Positions 51,769 through 60,575 of a stretch of 64,000 bases of DNA are shown piece by piece (positions within the stretch are counted from its first letter, which is position 1; every line of letters begins with the position of its first letter). The stretch is from assembly GCF_027941835.1 (NCBI RefSeq), contig NZ_CP116005.1, forward strand, positions 1,441,501 through 1,505,500. Reading direction: 5' to 3'. The notes under the pieces were generated by a model, which was not told the DNA's origin, ran no database searches, and saw only the letters and a program-made list of their open reading frames with translations. A program made the position numbers and the translations under genes. The DNA comes from Sphingosinicella microcystinivorans. GTDB taxonomy: Bacteria; Pseudomonadota; Alphaproteobacteria; Sphingomonadales; Sphingomonadaceae.

Positions 51769-53967
51769 ATGGCGACGCTTGTTCTGACGACCGTCGGCGC
51801 GATCGTCGGCGGGCCCATCGGCGCCGGCCTCGGCGCGATCGCAGGGAACAGCATCGACCGGATGCTGTTTGCGCCGAAGGGGCGCACGGGGCCGCGCCTC
51901 GACGATCTCACCGTGCAGAGCTCGGCCTACGGGCTGCCGCATCCGCGGCTCTACGGCACGACGCGCGCGGCCGGCAACGTGATCTGGAGCCGGGGCCTCA
52001 GGGAGACGGCGCACCGGTCCGGCGGCGGCAAGCGCTCGGGCGGGCGCACGACCACCTACAGCTATTCCGCGTCGTTCGCGGTGGCCGTCTCGGCGCGGCC
52101 GATCGCCGGGATCGGGCGGATATGGGCCGACGGCAAGCTGCTGCGCGGCGCGGGCGGGGAGATGACGGCGGAAGGAACGGTCCGCATTTACACCGGGGGC
52201 GAGACGCAGGCGCCCGATCCGCTGATCACCGCCGCCGAAGGCCCGGCGAACGCGCCCTCCTATCGCGGGCTCGCCTACGTGGTGTTCGAGGACCTGCAAC
52301 TCGGCGACTTCGCGAACCGCATCCCGAACCTGTCGTTCGAGGTCGTGTCCGACGCCGCGCCGCCGACGCTGGGCGCGATCCTGAACGATCTCGCCGAGGC
52401 CGCCGGGGTCCGAATCTCGACGGGCGGCCTGTCGGCATCCCTGCCCGGCTTCGCCGCGGCGACGAACGCGCCGCTTTCGACGTGGGTCAGGTCGCTCGGC
52501 GAGCTCGGAGAGATGCGGGCGATCGCGGACCGGCACGTGCGGTTGCATGACGAAAGCACCGATACGGGCATCGTGCTCGATGACGATCTGATTGCCGAGG
52601 GCGAGAACCGACATTCGATCGCGCGCCGGAGCGGGGATGCGCCGGCGTCGGTGACATTCGGCTATCTGGACATCGCGCGCGACTATCAGGCGGGGACGCA
52701 GCGGGCGTTCAGGCCGGGGGCGCAGGGCCGCGAGGACCATAGCGAGCTTCCCGTCGCGCTTTCCGCAGGGGCGGCGAAGCGCGCGGCGCAGACCCTGCTG
52801 CAACGCTTGTGGACGCAGCGGGAAACGGCGGAGTTCAGGCTCGGCTACCGTGCGCTTTCCCTGCAGCCGGGCGACCGGCTTCGCGACCGGGACGGCCGTC
52901 GCTGGGAAATCCGCCGGACCTCGCTGGAGGCGATGACGGTCGCGTTGGAGGCGGAGCCGGTGAACCCCGATGGGGGCGTGGATGCGGCGGCGGATGCCGG
53001 GCGCGCGGAGACGGGCGGCGATGCCCCGCAGGGCGAGACGCAGTTCCATGCCTTCGAGCTGCCCCCGATCGCCGGGGATGCGCCGACGGCGCCGCGCCTG
53101 TGGATCGCCGCGGCGGGAACGGGAAGCGGCTGGCGCCGCGCCGAGATCTGGCTGAGCGGCGACGCCGGGGCGAGCTGGTCGAGCATCGGCATGGCGAGCG
53201 GCGGGGTGCCGATGGGCACGGCGCTGTCGACGTTGCCCGCGGCCGATCCGACGCGCTGGGATGAGATCGCCGCGCTCGACGTGGAGTTGCTCTCCGACGC
53301 GATGTGGCTGGAAAGCCGTCCGGCGCTGTCCGTGCTGGCGGGCGCGAATCTGGCGCTCGCGGGAGACGAGCTGATCCAGTTCCGCAGCGCTGTGCCCATC
53401 GCGCCGCGCCGGTTCCGGCTTTCCGGCCTGCTGCGCGGCCGCAAGGCGACGGAGGCGGCGATGGCGGCGCACGTGCCGGGCGAGCGCTTCGTCCTTCTGG
53501 AAACGCCGGGACTGTTTCCGATCGACCTTTCGACCGATGCCGTCGGTACGGATGTCGCCGTGCGCGTGGTGCCGCCCAATGCGAGCGTCGCCGACAGCCC
53601 GCAAACCGTTCACCGCGTGACGGGCCGCGCGCTGCAGCCGCTGTCCCCGGTGCACGGCGCGGCGCGCGTGCTTGCGGACGGCGCGGTCGCCTTTTCGTGG
53701 ACCCGGCGCAGCCGGACGGGCTTCGGGTGGATCGACGGGGTCGATGCGCCGCTCGGCGAGGAGCGCGAACGCTACGCCGTCCGTTGCAGCGTCGGCGCCG
53801 CCGCCGTGGCCGACGAGGTCGGCGAAGCGGCATGGACACTGGCGGCGGGCGCGCAGACGGCGGCTTTCGGGATGCTTCCCGGGGCCGTCCATCTCGAGGT
53901 CCGCCAGCTGAGCGCCGCCGTGGGCGCCGGTGCGCCGCTGTCCGCCGATTTCATCCTGAACCGATAG
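51769..53967 (+). CDS. GTA g15-like tail-tip/host-specificity protein (short form)
   Basis: Protein of 732 residues. A glycine-rich hydrophobic N-terminus (VGAIVGGPIGAGLGAIAGNSIDRMLF) precedes the phage tail protein domain near residues 210-400 (SWVRSLGELGEM-like TWVRSLGELGEMRAIADRHVRLHDE, SVTFGYLDIARDYQAGTQRAFR). A beta-rich C-terminal half follows (GDELIQFRSAVPIAPRRFRLSGLLRGRKATE, WTRRSRTGFGWIDGVDAPLGEERE). The Rhodobacter counterpart ('megatron') is about 1300 residues with a TIM-barrel domain that is not seen here. The reading frame is clean. Confidence 0.87.
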   Translation: MATLVLTTVGAIVGGPIGAGLGAIAGNSIDRMLFAPKGRTGPRLDDLTVQSSAYGLPHPRLYGTTRAAGNVIWSRGLRETAHRSGGGKRSGGRTTTYSYSASFAVAVSARPIAGIGRIWADGKLLRGAGGEMTAEGTVRIYTGGETQAPDPLITAAEGPANAPSYRGLAYVVFEDLQLGDFANRIPNLSFEVVSDAAPPTLGAILNDLAEAAGVRISTGGLSASLPGFAAATNAPLSTWVRSLGELGEMRAIADRHVRLHDESTDTGIVLDDDLIAEGENRHSIARRSGDAPASVTFGYLDIARDYQAGTQRAFRPGAQGREDHSELPVALSAGAAKRAAQTLLQRLWTQRETAEFRLGYRALSLQPGDRLRDRDGRRWEIRRTSLEAMTVALEAEPVNPDGGVDAAADAGRAETGGDAPQGETQFHAFELPPIAGDAPTAPRLWIAAAGTGSGWRRAEIWLSGDAGASWSSIGMASGGVPMGTALSTLPAADPTRWDEIAALDVELLSDAMWLESRPALSVLAGANLALAGDELIQFRSAVPIAPRRFRLSGLLRGRKATEAAMAAHVPGERFVLLETPGLFPIDLSTDAVGTDVAVRVVPPNASVADSPQTVHRVTGRALQPLSPVHGAARVLADGAVAFSWTRRSRTGFGWIDGVDAPLGEERERYAVRCSVGAAAVADEVGEAAWTLAAGAQTAAFGMLPGAVHLEVRQLSAAVGAGAPLSADFILNR

Positions 53968-53976
53968 GAACATCCG

Positions 53977-54471
53977 ATGACCGTCACTGCGCGTTTGGGT
54001 CTGCCGCTGATCGCCACGGGGCAGGCCCAGAAGGAACTGACCCACAACGCCGCGATTCACGGGCTCGACCGCCTCGTTCATCTTTGCGTGGAAAGCCGGA
54101 CGCTCTCGGTGCCGCCCGCACTGCCCTCGCCGGGCGCGACCTGGATCGTCGGCGAGGGCGCGACAGGTGCATGGGAAGGGCACGCGGGCGCGCTCGCGCA
54201 CTGGGACGGCGCATGGGCGATCGCGGCACCGGCGGAAGGGACGCTCTGCTGGATCGCCGACGACGGCATCGTCGCCGTGTTCGGCGGCGGGGTCTGGAAC
54301 GCCGATTTCCTGCCGGTCGCGGGGCTGCGGGTGGGCGGCGTACCGATGCTGGCCGCGCCCCCGGTCGCGATCGGCGCTCCGGAGGGCGGAAGCGTGATCG
54401 ACACCGAGGCGCGGGCGGTTCTGGAAAGCCTGCTGGACTATCTCCGCGAACAGGGTTTGTTGACGTCATGA
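53977..54471 (+). CDS. DUF2793 GTA/prophage tail-associated protein
   Basis: Protein of 164 residues starting TARLGLPLIATGQAQKELTHNAAIHGLDRLVHL, the DUF2793 hallmark, followed by GATWIVGEGATGAWEGHAGALAHWDGAWAIAAP. DUF2793 proteins are encoded at the end of GTA-type and lambdoid-like tail clusters in alphaproteobacteria and may form the fibre or spike. It is 9 bases after the g15-like gene and ends the cluster; the OmpA gene 147 bases on has its own control region. Confidence 0.88.
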   Translation: MTVTARLGLPLIATGQAQKELTHNAAIHGLDRLVHLCVESRTLSVPPALPSPGATWIVGEGATGAWEGHAGALAHWDGAWAIAAPAEGTLCWIADDGIVAVFGGGVWNADFLPVAGLRVGGVPMLAAPPVAIGAPEGGSVIDTEARAVLESLLDYLREQGLLTS

Positions 54472-54618
54472 CATCGCAAAAGAGGCCGAAATCTGCCGCA
54501 ACGTGCGATATTTATGCAACATTTCAGGGCTATATTCGGTTGCGTGGGATACTTCGGTGATATAGAGCGTTCAGGCGACTTCCATGGAAGTTCGTGGAGA
54601 CTGAGAAAGGGGATTTCA

Positions 54619-55743
54619 ATGCGTAGACTCGCCGTAGTCATGGCGCTGGCCGGCACCGCTCTTGCGGGCCCGGCGCTCGCGCGCGACAAGGCCTGGTATG
54701 CAGGTATCGAGGGCGGTGCGCTGCTCATCGAGAATATTGATTTCGACGTGACCAGCCCGCAGGGCGTCGAAACCAACAACGGTGTCACCGTCAAGCACAA
54801 GATGGGCTATGACGTTGACGGAATCGTCGGCTACGATTTCGGCGGCTTCCGCACCGAATTCGAACTGGGCTTCAAGAAGGCCTCGCTCGACAAGGTGACG
54901 CTGTCCGGCGTCGGCGTGCCCGGCAGCGGTCAGGCCACCACCGGCACGTTCTCGGATGCCGGCGGCACGACCAGCGTTCTCAGCTTCATGCTGAACGGAC
55001 TGCTCGACTTCGGCGACGACGACGGCTGGAACGGCTATGTCGGCGGCGGCGTCGGCATCGCGCGGGTCAAGGCCGACATCTATCAGGTCGTCGATCTGGG
55101 CACCGATTTCGTTGACGACAGCGACACGGGCTTCGCCTGGCAGCTCATCGCCGGCGTTCGCCGTGCGATCAGCAGCAATGTCGACCTCGGCATCAAGTAT
55201 CGCTTCTTCAACGCGCCTTCGACGGACTACGTCGGCGTCAACGGCAGCGAATACGACGGCCGCTTCCGCAGCCACTCGCTGCTGGCGAGCGTGATCTTCA
55301 ACTTCGGTGCGGAAGCGCCGCCTCCGCCGCCGCCTCCGGTCGCGGAACCGGCTCCGCCGCCTCCGCCTCCGCCGCCCCCGCCGCCTCCGCCGCCCCCGAC
55401 GCCGGGACCGTTCATCGTGTTCTTCGATTGGGACAAGGCGGACATCACGGCTGATGCCGCGGACATCCTCAACCGCGCCGCGCAGGCGTACAAGGACACG
55501 GGCCAGGCCAGCGTCACGCTCGCCGGTCACGCCGACGCTTCGGGTCCGGCCGACTACAACGTCGGTCTCTCGCAGCGCCGCGCCGATGCGGTCCGTGCGT
55601 ACCTCGTGGGTCAGGGCGTGCCGGAAACGGCGGTTGCGTCCGAGGCCTTCGGCGAAACCCGCCTGCTCGTTGAAACCGCCGACGGTGTGCGTGAACCGCA
55701 GAACCGCCGCGTGGAGATCAACTTCGGCGGAGCTTCGATGTAA
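54619..55743 (+). CDS. OmpA-family outer-membrane protein with polyproline linker
   Basis: Outer-membrane protein of 374 residues. A signal peptide (MRRLAVVMALAGTALAGPALA) precedes an eight-stranded porin-like barrel (residues 24-233, AWYAGIEGGALLIEN... to HSLLASVIFNFGAEA). A linker of about 30 residues dominated by proline follows, then a peptidoglycan-binding OmpA domain (FIVFFDWDKADITADAADIL, VTLAGHADASGPADYNVGLSQRRADAVRAYL, NRRVEINF). AAAGGGGA precedes ATG 54619. It is monocistronic, with a strong terminator. The composition (more A/T in codons) suggests high expression. Confidence 0.94.
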   Translation: MRRLAVVMALAGTALAGPALARDKAWYAGIEGGALLIENIDFDVTSPQGVETNNGVTVKHKMGYDVDGIVGYDFGGFRTEFELGFKKASLDKVTLSGVGVPGSGQATTGTFSDAGGTTSVLSFMLNGLLDFGDDDGWNGYVGGGVGIARVKADIYQVVDLGTDFVDDSDTGFAWQLIAGVRRAISSNVDLGIKYRFFNAPSTDYVGVNGSEYDGRFRSHSLLASVIFNFGAEAPPPPPPPVAEPAPPPPPPPPPPPPPPPTPGPFIVFFDWDKADITADAADILNRAAQAYKDTGQASVTLAGHADASGPADYNVGLSQRRADAVRAYLVGQGVPETAVASEAFGETRLLVETADGVREPQNRRVEINFGGASM

Positions 55744-55790
55744 GCTCGACGGGATACGGGGCGGCGCCAACATCGCCGCCCCGCAACCGG

Positions 55791-55822
55791 AAAGGGCCGC
55801 CTCTCAAAGGCGGCCCTTTTTC
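55791..55822 (+). terminator. intrinsic terminator of the OmpA-family gene
   Basis: A perfect 12-bp stem (55791-55802 with 55808-55819), a 5-base loop and a T run. A second perfect hairpin (CGGGGCGGCG 55757-55766 with CGCCGCCCCG 55774-55783) stands just after the stop codon and may protect the message's 3' end. Confidence 0.85.
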
Positions 55823-55863
55823 TGTTCGGCAAGAGGCCGGCTACTGGCCGACTTGCGACAAGA

Positions 55864-56457
55864 TCAGACGTTGCAGCGCTTGATGGGCTTGCCGCGTTTG
55901 TCGATGCACGGATCCGGAATCGCCGGCAGAACGACGTATCCGAGCTGGTACTGACGATAGGGATCGGGCGGGGCGATGAGTGCGGCGCGCAAACGCTGAA
56001 CCGCGGTAACGGCCTGCCCGCCGAGGCTGCCCGGAACCCAGGACAGGGCCTCCCGGCCCACCTCGCCGGCCGCGGCGCAGAAGCTGCGCTGGGCCTCCAG
56101 CGCCGAGAAGCTGTTGTAGACGCGCGTCGTGAAGCTGTCGAACGCCCGCGGCCCGGCCTTTCCGTCGAGCCGGCGGAAATGCTTCTCCAGCGTCTGATAG
56201 GCGCGCGTGAGCTCGGGCTGGTGCTGCTTCAGGACGTCGTTGTAGTTCCTGACGGTGGCGAGATAGGGCGAAAACTGGCACTGCAACGCCGAGACGTTGA
56301 GCCCCGCGCGCAGCAGCCAGATCGCATGGGCCGCGCTTTCCTCGGCCGTCATCGCGCGGACCGGCGGCCCGCCGAGATCGGCGGCCGCATTCGCGGAAGG
56401 CGCGGCAGCGAGACAGATGCCGAGCGCCAGAGCCGCAGACCGGATAGGCTTCACCAT
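55864..56457 (-). CDS. secreted protein of unknown function
   Basis: Protein of 197 residues, not recognised as a named family. A clear signal peptide (SAALALGICLAAAPSANA-AAD) is followed by a helical region with two pairs of cysteines (LQCQFS, RSFCAAAGE, and the terminal PDPCIDKRGKPIKRCNV), possibly disulfide-linked in the periplasm. ATG 56457 was chosen because it precedes the signal. It is convergent with the OmpA gene and 13 bases downstream of the SCP2 gene on the same strand. Confidence 0.75.
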   Translation of the reverse strand: MVKPIRSAALALGICLAAAPSANAAADLGGPPVRAMTAEESAAHAIWLLRAGLNVSALQCQFSPYLATVRNYNDVLKQHQPELTRAYQTLEKHFRRLDGKAGPRAFDSFTTRVYNSFSALEAQRSFCAAAGEVGREALSWVPGSLGGQAVTAVQRLRAALIAPPDPYRQYQLGYVVLPAIPDPCIDKRGKPIKRCNV

Positions 56458-56470
56458 GATGTGCCCCAAA

Positions 56471-56770
56471 TCAGCCGAGCACCTTGCCCAGTTGCAAGGC
56501 GACCGACATGTCGCCTTCAACCTTGAGCTTGCCCATCATGAACGCCATCTGCGGGTTGGTCTTGCCGTCCGCGATGTCGAGAAAGTCGGACATCGACACC
56601 TTGACCGCGCAATCGACCGGGAGGTCCTGATTGTCGACGACCGCCGGCGATGCCGTGTCGTCGATGCGCACGACGCCGTCGCCGCCGAAATCGAACTTCA
56701 CGCTTTTCCCGAGACCGGCACTCGCGCCGACACGGCTGCGCATCGTCTCGGTGATTTCGGCAAGGCTCAT
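56471..56770 (-). CDS. SCP2 sterol-binding domain protein
   Basis: A single SCP2 domain of 99 residues: GKSVKFDFGGDGVVRIDDTASPAVVDNQDLPVDCAVKVSMSDFLDIADGKTNPQMAFMMGKLKVEGDMSVALQLGKVL. This is the standard length of bacterial stand-alone SCP2 proteins. Such proteins bind lipids or acyl-CoA in the cytosol; the ligand here is unknown. GGGAGG precedes the start. Confidence 0.9.
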   Translation of the reverse strand: MSLAEITETMRSRVGASAGLGKSVKFDFGGDGVVRIDDTASPAVVDNQDLPVDCAVKVSMSDFLDIADGKTNPQMAFMMGKLKVEGDMSVALQLGKVLG

Positions 56771-56817
56771 GCAAATCCTCCCACAAGAAATGGCCGCGAA
56801 GGCCGAATATCAAGGCA

Positions 56818-57102
56818 CTACTGCTGCGCGGGAGCCTCTTCGGACGCCGTGTCCGGGATCGGCGCGACATCCACCAGCGCCGGATCGGTCATCGGCTCGA
56901 CGCCGCCCGCCGCCACGTCGACGGACATGGCGTCCGCCGTCGATGCGTCCGCGCCGAGGTCCGACACGGACGCATCGGCCGCGCCTTCCACGGCTGCCTT
57001 TTCACCTTCCGTCCTGGCGTCGTCGCTTTTTCCGCAGGCGGTCGCAGCCAAGGCGATTGCCACCGAGAGCCCCATAATCGTGCGTTTCGACATGCTTCCC
57101 AT
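56818..57102 (-). CDS. small putative lipoprotein
   Basis: About 94 residues. Signal segment MSKRTIMGLSVAIALAATAC with a cysteine at the expected cleavage point (lipobox variant ATAC), then an acidic, Ala/Asp-rich, apparently disordered tail (GKSDDARTEGEKAAVEGAADASV... to EEAPAQQ). ATG 57102 (GGGG upstream) and ATG 57093 (GGGAAG upstream) are both possible. No family recognised. It lies upstream of the SCP2 gene on the same strand. Confidence 0.65.
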   Translation of the reverse strand: MGSMSKRTIMGLSVAIALAATACGKSDDARTEGEKAAVEGAADASVSDLGADASTADAMSVDVAAGGVEPMTDPALVDVAPIPDTASEEAPAQQ

Positions 57103-57287
57103 TGTTTTACCCCGGTATTCTGTTGTTGCTGCGGCGTTTTTCCACCGCTTCACGCGCAACGTAACCGCATTCCGGGACCGGCTCAAGGCGAGTTGGGCGC
57201 GAGCCTCGTCTGGTTGATGCGGCGTTAACCATTTTTACACCGCGGCCCGGCAGTCTCGGTTGCACGATCATCTCACGGGGGACCAGA

Positions 57288-58406
57288 ATGTCTGTGCACG
57301 CCGGATTGCCGATACGGCTCGCCTGCTACGCTGCGGGTGCCGCGGCGCTTTCAATCGTGGGCCCCGCGCTCTGGAACGTGCCGACGCTCATCGCCGCCGC
57401 GGCTTCGGCGGCCACGGCGTTCTGCTTCGTCGTCGCCGATGTTCTCTTCTGCACGTACCGCCTTGCGCGCCGCGCGTTCGTGACGGCGGCGTACCACAAG
57501 GCCGAGGTCGAAGCGCTCGGCGCGCGTGTGGCCGCTCTCGAGGCGCTTCGCCGGACCACGCTGCCGCCGACGGCCCCCGAGCCCTGCGACGCCTCTGCGG
57601 AAACGGCGAACAACCTCCTGCAGTTCGCCGCGCATGTCAGCGCACGCTGCGGACGGCGGACGGCCCCGGAAACACACGCGGCCGATGACACGCACGATCC
57701 GATCGCCGACACGCAGATCGAGCTGCACCTGCAACCGATCGTCGGCATTTCGGATCGCCGCGTGCTGCACTACGAGGTCCTCACGCGCCTCCGGTCGCAT
57801 ACGGGCACGCTGATGATGCCCGCCGAGTTCCTGCCGGCCGCCCGGGCGACCGGGCGCGCCGCCGATCTCGATACGCGGCAGCTTTCCAGCATCGTCGGCC
57901 TTTGCCACCGCATCGGCGACCGGCACCCGGAAACGCGGCTGTTCTGCAACCTCTCCGGCGATTCGCTGCAGAGCGACGGCTTCCGCGCCGCGCTCGCCGC
58001 GTTCGCGAAAGCGCAAAAGGCCCTGTCGCAGCGCATCGTGTTCGAGATCGACGCGGCGACCGCCGTCGCCCTCGACACCGAAGCCGTCGCCGACCTGCGT
58101 GGCATCGAGGCGACGGGCTTCGCGTTCTCGGTCGACAAGGCGTCGCTCGGCGACCTTCCGCGCCTGCAGGGCGTGTTCCGCCGCCCGGGCTTCCTGAAGC
58201 TCGACGCCGTGATGCTGGCAGATGCCGACCCGAACGTGCTGAAGGCGCTGGCCCGCGGCGGTACGCAGGTCGTCGCGACGCATGTCGAGACCGAGCAGCA
58301 GGCGCTGTCGGTGCGCCGGTCCGGCGTCGAACTCGGCCAAGGCTTCCTGTTCGGAAAGCCGCGCCCGGCGCGCATGGACGACTACGCACGCAGCCGCGCG
58401 GCCTGA
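57288..58406 (+). CDS. membrane protein with degenerate EAL domain
   Basis: Protein of 372 residues. Two N-terminal membrane spans (about 12-30 and 33-58) and a short coiled coil (EVEALGARVAALEALRR) precede an EAL domain (142-365). Retained catalytic-type residues are ExLxR (Glu163-Arg167), Asn221, Glu253, Lys304 and Glu334. The usual DDFG is SVDK at 281-284, and the EGVE glutamate is Thr331. Loss of metal ligands suggests it does not cleave c-di-GMP and may instead sense it or serve as a scaffold. GGGGGA precedes the ATG. Convergent with lipB, 3 bases apart. Confidence 0.85.
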   Translation: MSVHAGLPIRLACYAAGAAALSIVGPALWNVPTLIAAAASAATAFCFVVADVLFCTYRLARRAFVTAAYHKAEVEALGARVAALEALRRTTLPPTAPEPCDASAETANNLLQFAAHVSARCGRRTAPETHAADDTHDPIADTQIELHLQPIVGISDRRVLHYEVLTRLRSHTGTLMMPAEFLPAARATGRAADLDTRQLSSIVGLCHRIGDRHPETRLFCNLSGDSLQSDGFRAALAAFAKAQKALSQRIVFEIDAATAVALDTEAVADLRGIEATGFAFSVDKASLGDLPRLQGVFRRPGFLKLDAVMLADADPNVLKALARGGTQVVATHVETEQQALSVRRSGVELGQGFLFGKPRPARMDDYARSRAA

Positions 58407-58409
58407 GTT

Positions 58410-59024
58410 CTACAGGAACGGGCAGTGCCGCCGCAGCGCGGCGTCGACGTCGGCCATCGTCGCTTCGATGCCGAGCGCGGCAAGGCTCGTGACGGGATAT
58501 TCGGCAAGGCCGCAGGGCACGATGCCGGAGAAGTGCTCCAGATCGGGCGCGACGTTCAGCGAAAAGCCGTGGAAGCTGACCCAGCGGCGCACGCGCACGC
58601 CGATGGCGCCGATCTTCGCCTCGCCCGCGGGCGTATCGGTCCACACGCCGACCCGGCCGCGAACCGCGCGCGCGGAGACGCCGAAATCGGCAAGCGCCGC
58701 GATCAGCCAGCGCTCGACCGAACAGATGAAGCCCCTGAGGTCGCGGCCGCGCTGCTCCAGATCGAGCATCAGATAGCCGACGCGCTGGCCCGGCCCGTGA
58801 TAGGTGTAGCGCCCGCCGCGTCCGGTGGAGAACACGGGGAAGCGCGCGGGCGCGAGCAGCTCCGCCGCGTCCGCGCTGGTACCCGCGGTGTAGACCGGCG
58901 GATGCTCGACGAGCCAGATCAACTCGCCCGCTTCGCCCGCGCGAATGTCCGCCGCGCGCTGCTCCATCGCCGCCAGCGTTCCGGCATAGTCCGCAAGGCC
59001 GCTTTCAACCCGCCACTCGGGCAT
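58410..59024 (-). CDS. lipB: octanoyl-[ACP]:protein N-octanoyltransferase LipB
   Basis: Cytosolic enzyme of 204 residues that starts lipoate synthesis by moving octanoate from ACP to target proteins. Family blocks: [39 protein letters not shown] (the GRGG..T.HGPGQ motif), and [22 protein letters not shown] with catalytic Lys, then [17 protein letters not shown] with catalytic Cys in PCG. ATG 59024 was preferred; ATG pairs at 59060-59063 would add a short basic extension. Confidence 0.95.
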   Translation of the reverse strand: MPEWRVESGLADYAGTLAAMEQRAADIRAGEAGELIWLVEHPPVYTAGTSADAAELLAPARFPVFSTGRGGRYTYHGPGQRVGYLMLDLEQRGRDLRGFICSVERWLIAALADFGVSARAVRGRVGVWTDTPAGEAKIGAIGVRVRRWVSFHGFSLNVAPDLEHFSGIVPCGLAEYPVTSLAALGIEATMADVDAALRRHCPFL

Positions 59025-59090
59025 CTCTTTACCCCGTTCTAACCCTATCCGGCGCATCATGCCCCAAACCCGAAGCGCAGATAGGCGGTC

Positions 59091-59351
59091 ATGAGCGTTA
59101 TCGAAAGGATCAAGGTCGAGATTTCGGTCGTGATCGGCAGCAAGCAGATGCCGATCCGCCAGCTCCTGAAGATGGGGCGCGGCGCCGTGATCGACCTCGA
59201 TGCGCGCCGCGACGACCCCGTGTGGATCTACGCGAACGACGAACTGATCGCGCGCGGCGAGATCGTGCTGCTCGGTGACAGGATTGGCGTTTCGATCTCG
59301 GAGCGGGTGCGCCGTGCGGGCGGGCTCAATCTTTCTTCGTCGGTGATCTAG
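59091..59351 (+). CDS. orphan FliN/SpoA-domain protein
   Basis: Protein of 86 residues consisting of one SpoA (surface presentation of antigens) domain: [61 protein letters not shown]. This is the C-terminal core of flagellar switch protein FliN. No other flagellar or type III secretion gene is in the window, so either it serves a remote flagellar cluster or has another role. Divergent from lipB with a 66-base gap between start codons. Confidence 0.85.
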   Translation: MSVIERIKVEISVVIGSKQMPIRQLLKMGRGAVIDLDARRDDPVWIYANDELIARGEIVLLGDRIGVSISERVRRAGGLNLSSSVI

Positions 59352-59425
59352 CCGTATCACTCTCACCTCGCCGCGTCACCCTCACCAACTTCGCCTACGC
59401 TGCCTGCGGCGGGAAGGCTTCGTAT

Positions 59426-59446
59426 CCTCTCCCATCGAGGGAGAGG
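59426..59446. repeat. CCTCTCCC/GGGAGAGG inverted repeat
   Basis: A perfect 8-bp stem with a 5-base loop (ATCGA) just before the epoxide hydrolase stop codon, inside the gap after the FliN-like gene. It resembles the repeat at 34820-34839. No T tract follows on either strand. Confidence 0.5.
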
Positions 59447-59450
59447 TTGG

Positions 59451-60575
59451 TTACAGCGCGGCGACGAATGTTCTGAGGTCGGCGAGGAACAGTTCGGGCT
59501 CCTCGAGGCTGGCGAAGTGGCCGCCGCGCGGCATCTTCGTCCAGTGGACGACGTTGTAGCCGCGCTCGGCCATCGCGCGCGGCGGGAAGGCGAGCAGGTC
59601 GTGCGGGAAGGCGGCGACGCCTGTCGGCACCTCGATGCGCCGCCCGTCCGGAATCGTGAAGCCGCCTTCGTCGAACAGGCCGCGATAGATCCACGTCGCC
59701 GTGTGGAAGCTGCGCGTCGAGAGGTAGATCATGATGTTGGTGAGCATCTGATCCATGCTGAACGGCGGCTCAGGGTTGTGCGTGCCCGCATCGCTCCAGC
59801 CGCAGAATTTCTCGGCGAGCCATGCGGCGACGCCCATCGGCGAATCCATCATCGCGTAGGCGAGGCTTTGCGGCTTGGTGCCCTGAAGCTGGAGATAGGC
59901 GGTTTCGGTGGCGCGGATCTGCAGCGCCCATTTCAGCCAGAGCTCCTCTTCCTGCGTGGTCGGCTGCATGTTCGCCGGGCGCAGGCCGAAGCCGTTCAGG
60001 TGGATCGCCGTGACGCGCGCGGAATCGAGGCCGATCCAGCCGCCGATGACGCTGCCCCAGTCGCCGCCCTGATAGATGTAGCGGTCGTAGCCGAGCAGAC
60101 CCATCAGGCCGTCGTAGAGCTTCGCGACGGCGCGCGGGCCGATGGGCGATTTCGGCTTGTCCGACCACGCGTAGCCGGGGAGCGAGGGGGCGACCACGTG
60201 AAAGGCGGGTGAGCCGTCCTCGGGTTCCGCGAGCCGTTCGATGATCGCATCGAATTCGAGGATCGACCCCGGCCAGCCGTGCGCGATGAGCAGCGGCTTC
60301 GCATCGGGGCGCGAGGACCGCTTGTGGATGCAGTGCAGGCGGAAGCCCGGCAGCACCTCGGCGCGAACGTGCGGATGCCGGTTGAGGCGGGCGACGGCCG
60401 CGGGCCAGTCGAACCCGGTGAGCCAGTAGTCGCGCAGCCGTTCGAGATAGGCGCGGTTCGCGCCGTAGCGCCAGCCGGCGTCCTCGGGTTCCTCGAAGAA
60501 GCGGAAGGCCTCGACGCGGCGGCGGACCCATTCCGCCTCCTCGGCCTCGACCGGGATTTCGAACGGTTCGATCAT
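59451..60575 (-). CDS. epoxide hydrolase (alpha/beta fold, EHN domain)
   Basis: Alpha/beta hydrolase of 374 residues. An N-terminal EHN domain (MIEPFEIPVEAEEAEWVRRRVEAFRFFEEPEDAGWRYG) precedes the catalytic core: oxyanion motif HGWPGSILEFD, nucleophile Asp in QGGDWGSVIGG, and the final His in MPRGGHFASLEEPE. This is the juvenile-hormone/microsomal type. It has no signal peptide. The start overlaps the GMC oxidoreductase stop by 4 bases, so both belong to one operon with the MFS transporter upstream. The substrate is unknown. Confidence 0.93.
   Translation of the reverse strand: MIEPFEIPVEAEEAEWVRRRVEAFRFFEEPEDAGWRYGANRAYLERLRDYWLTGFDWPAAVARLNRHPHVRAEVLPGFRLHCIHKRSSRPDAKPLLIAHGWPGSILEFDAIIERLAEPEDGSPAFHVVAPSLPGYAWSDKPKSPIGPRAVAKLYDGLMGLLGYDRYIYQGGDWGSVIGGWIGLDSARVTAIHLNGFGLRPANMQPTTQEEELWLKWALQIRATETAYLQLQGTKPQSLAYAMMDSPMGVAAWLAEKFCGWSDAGTHNPEPPFSMDQMLTNIMIYLSTRSFHTATWIYRGLFDEGGFTIPDGRRIEVPTGVAAFPHDLLAFPPRAMAERGYNVVHWTKMPRGGHFASLEEPELFLADLRTFVAAL

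Noticed and set aside
48326-54471. A complete prophage
   Set aside because: No integrase, attachment-site pair, large terminase, portal, capsid, lysis cassette or replication gene; gene content and order fit a reduced Rhodobacter-type GTA cluster.
55316-55413. CCG/CCT tract as a CRISPR or noncoding repeat
   Set aside because: It is an in-frame proline linker in a well-supported outer-membrane protein and has no spacer structure.
59426-59446. Hairpin as terminator of the FliN-like gene or of the epoxide hydrolase operon
   Set aside because: Neither strand has a T tract after the stem; recorded as a repeat only.
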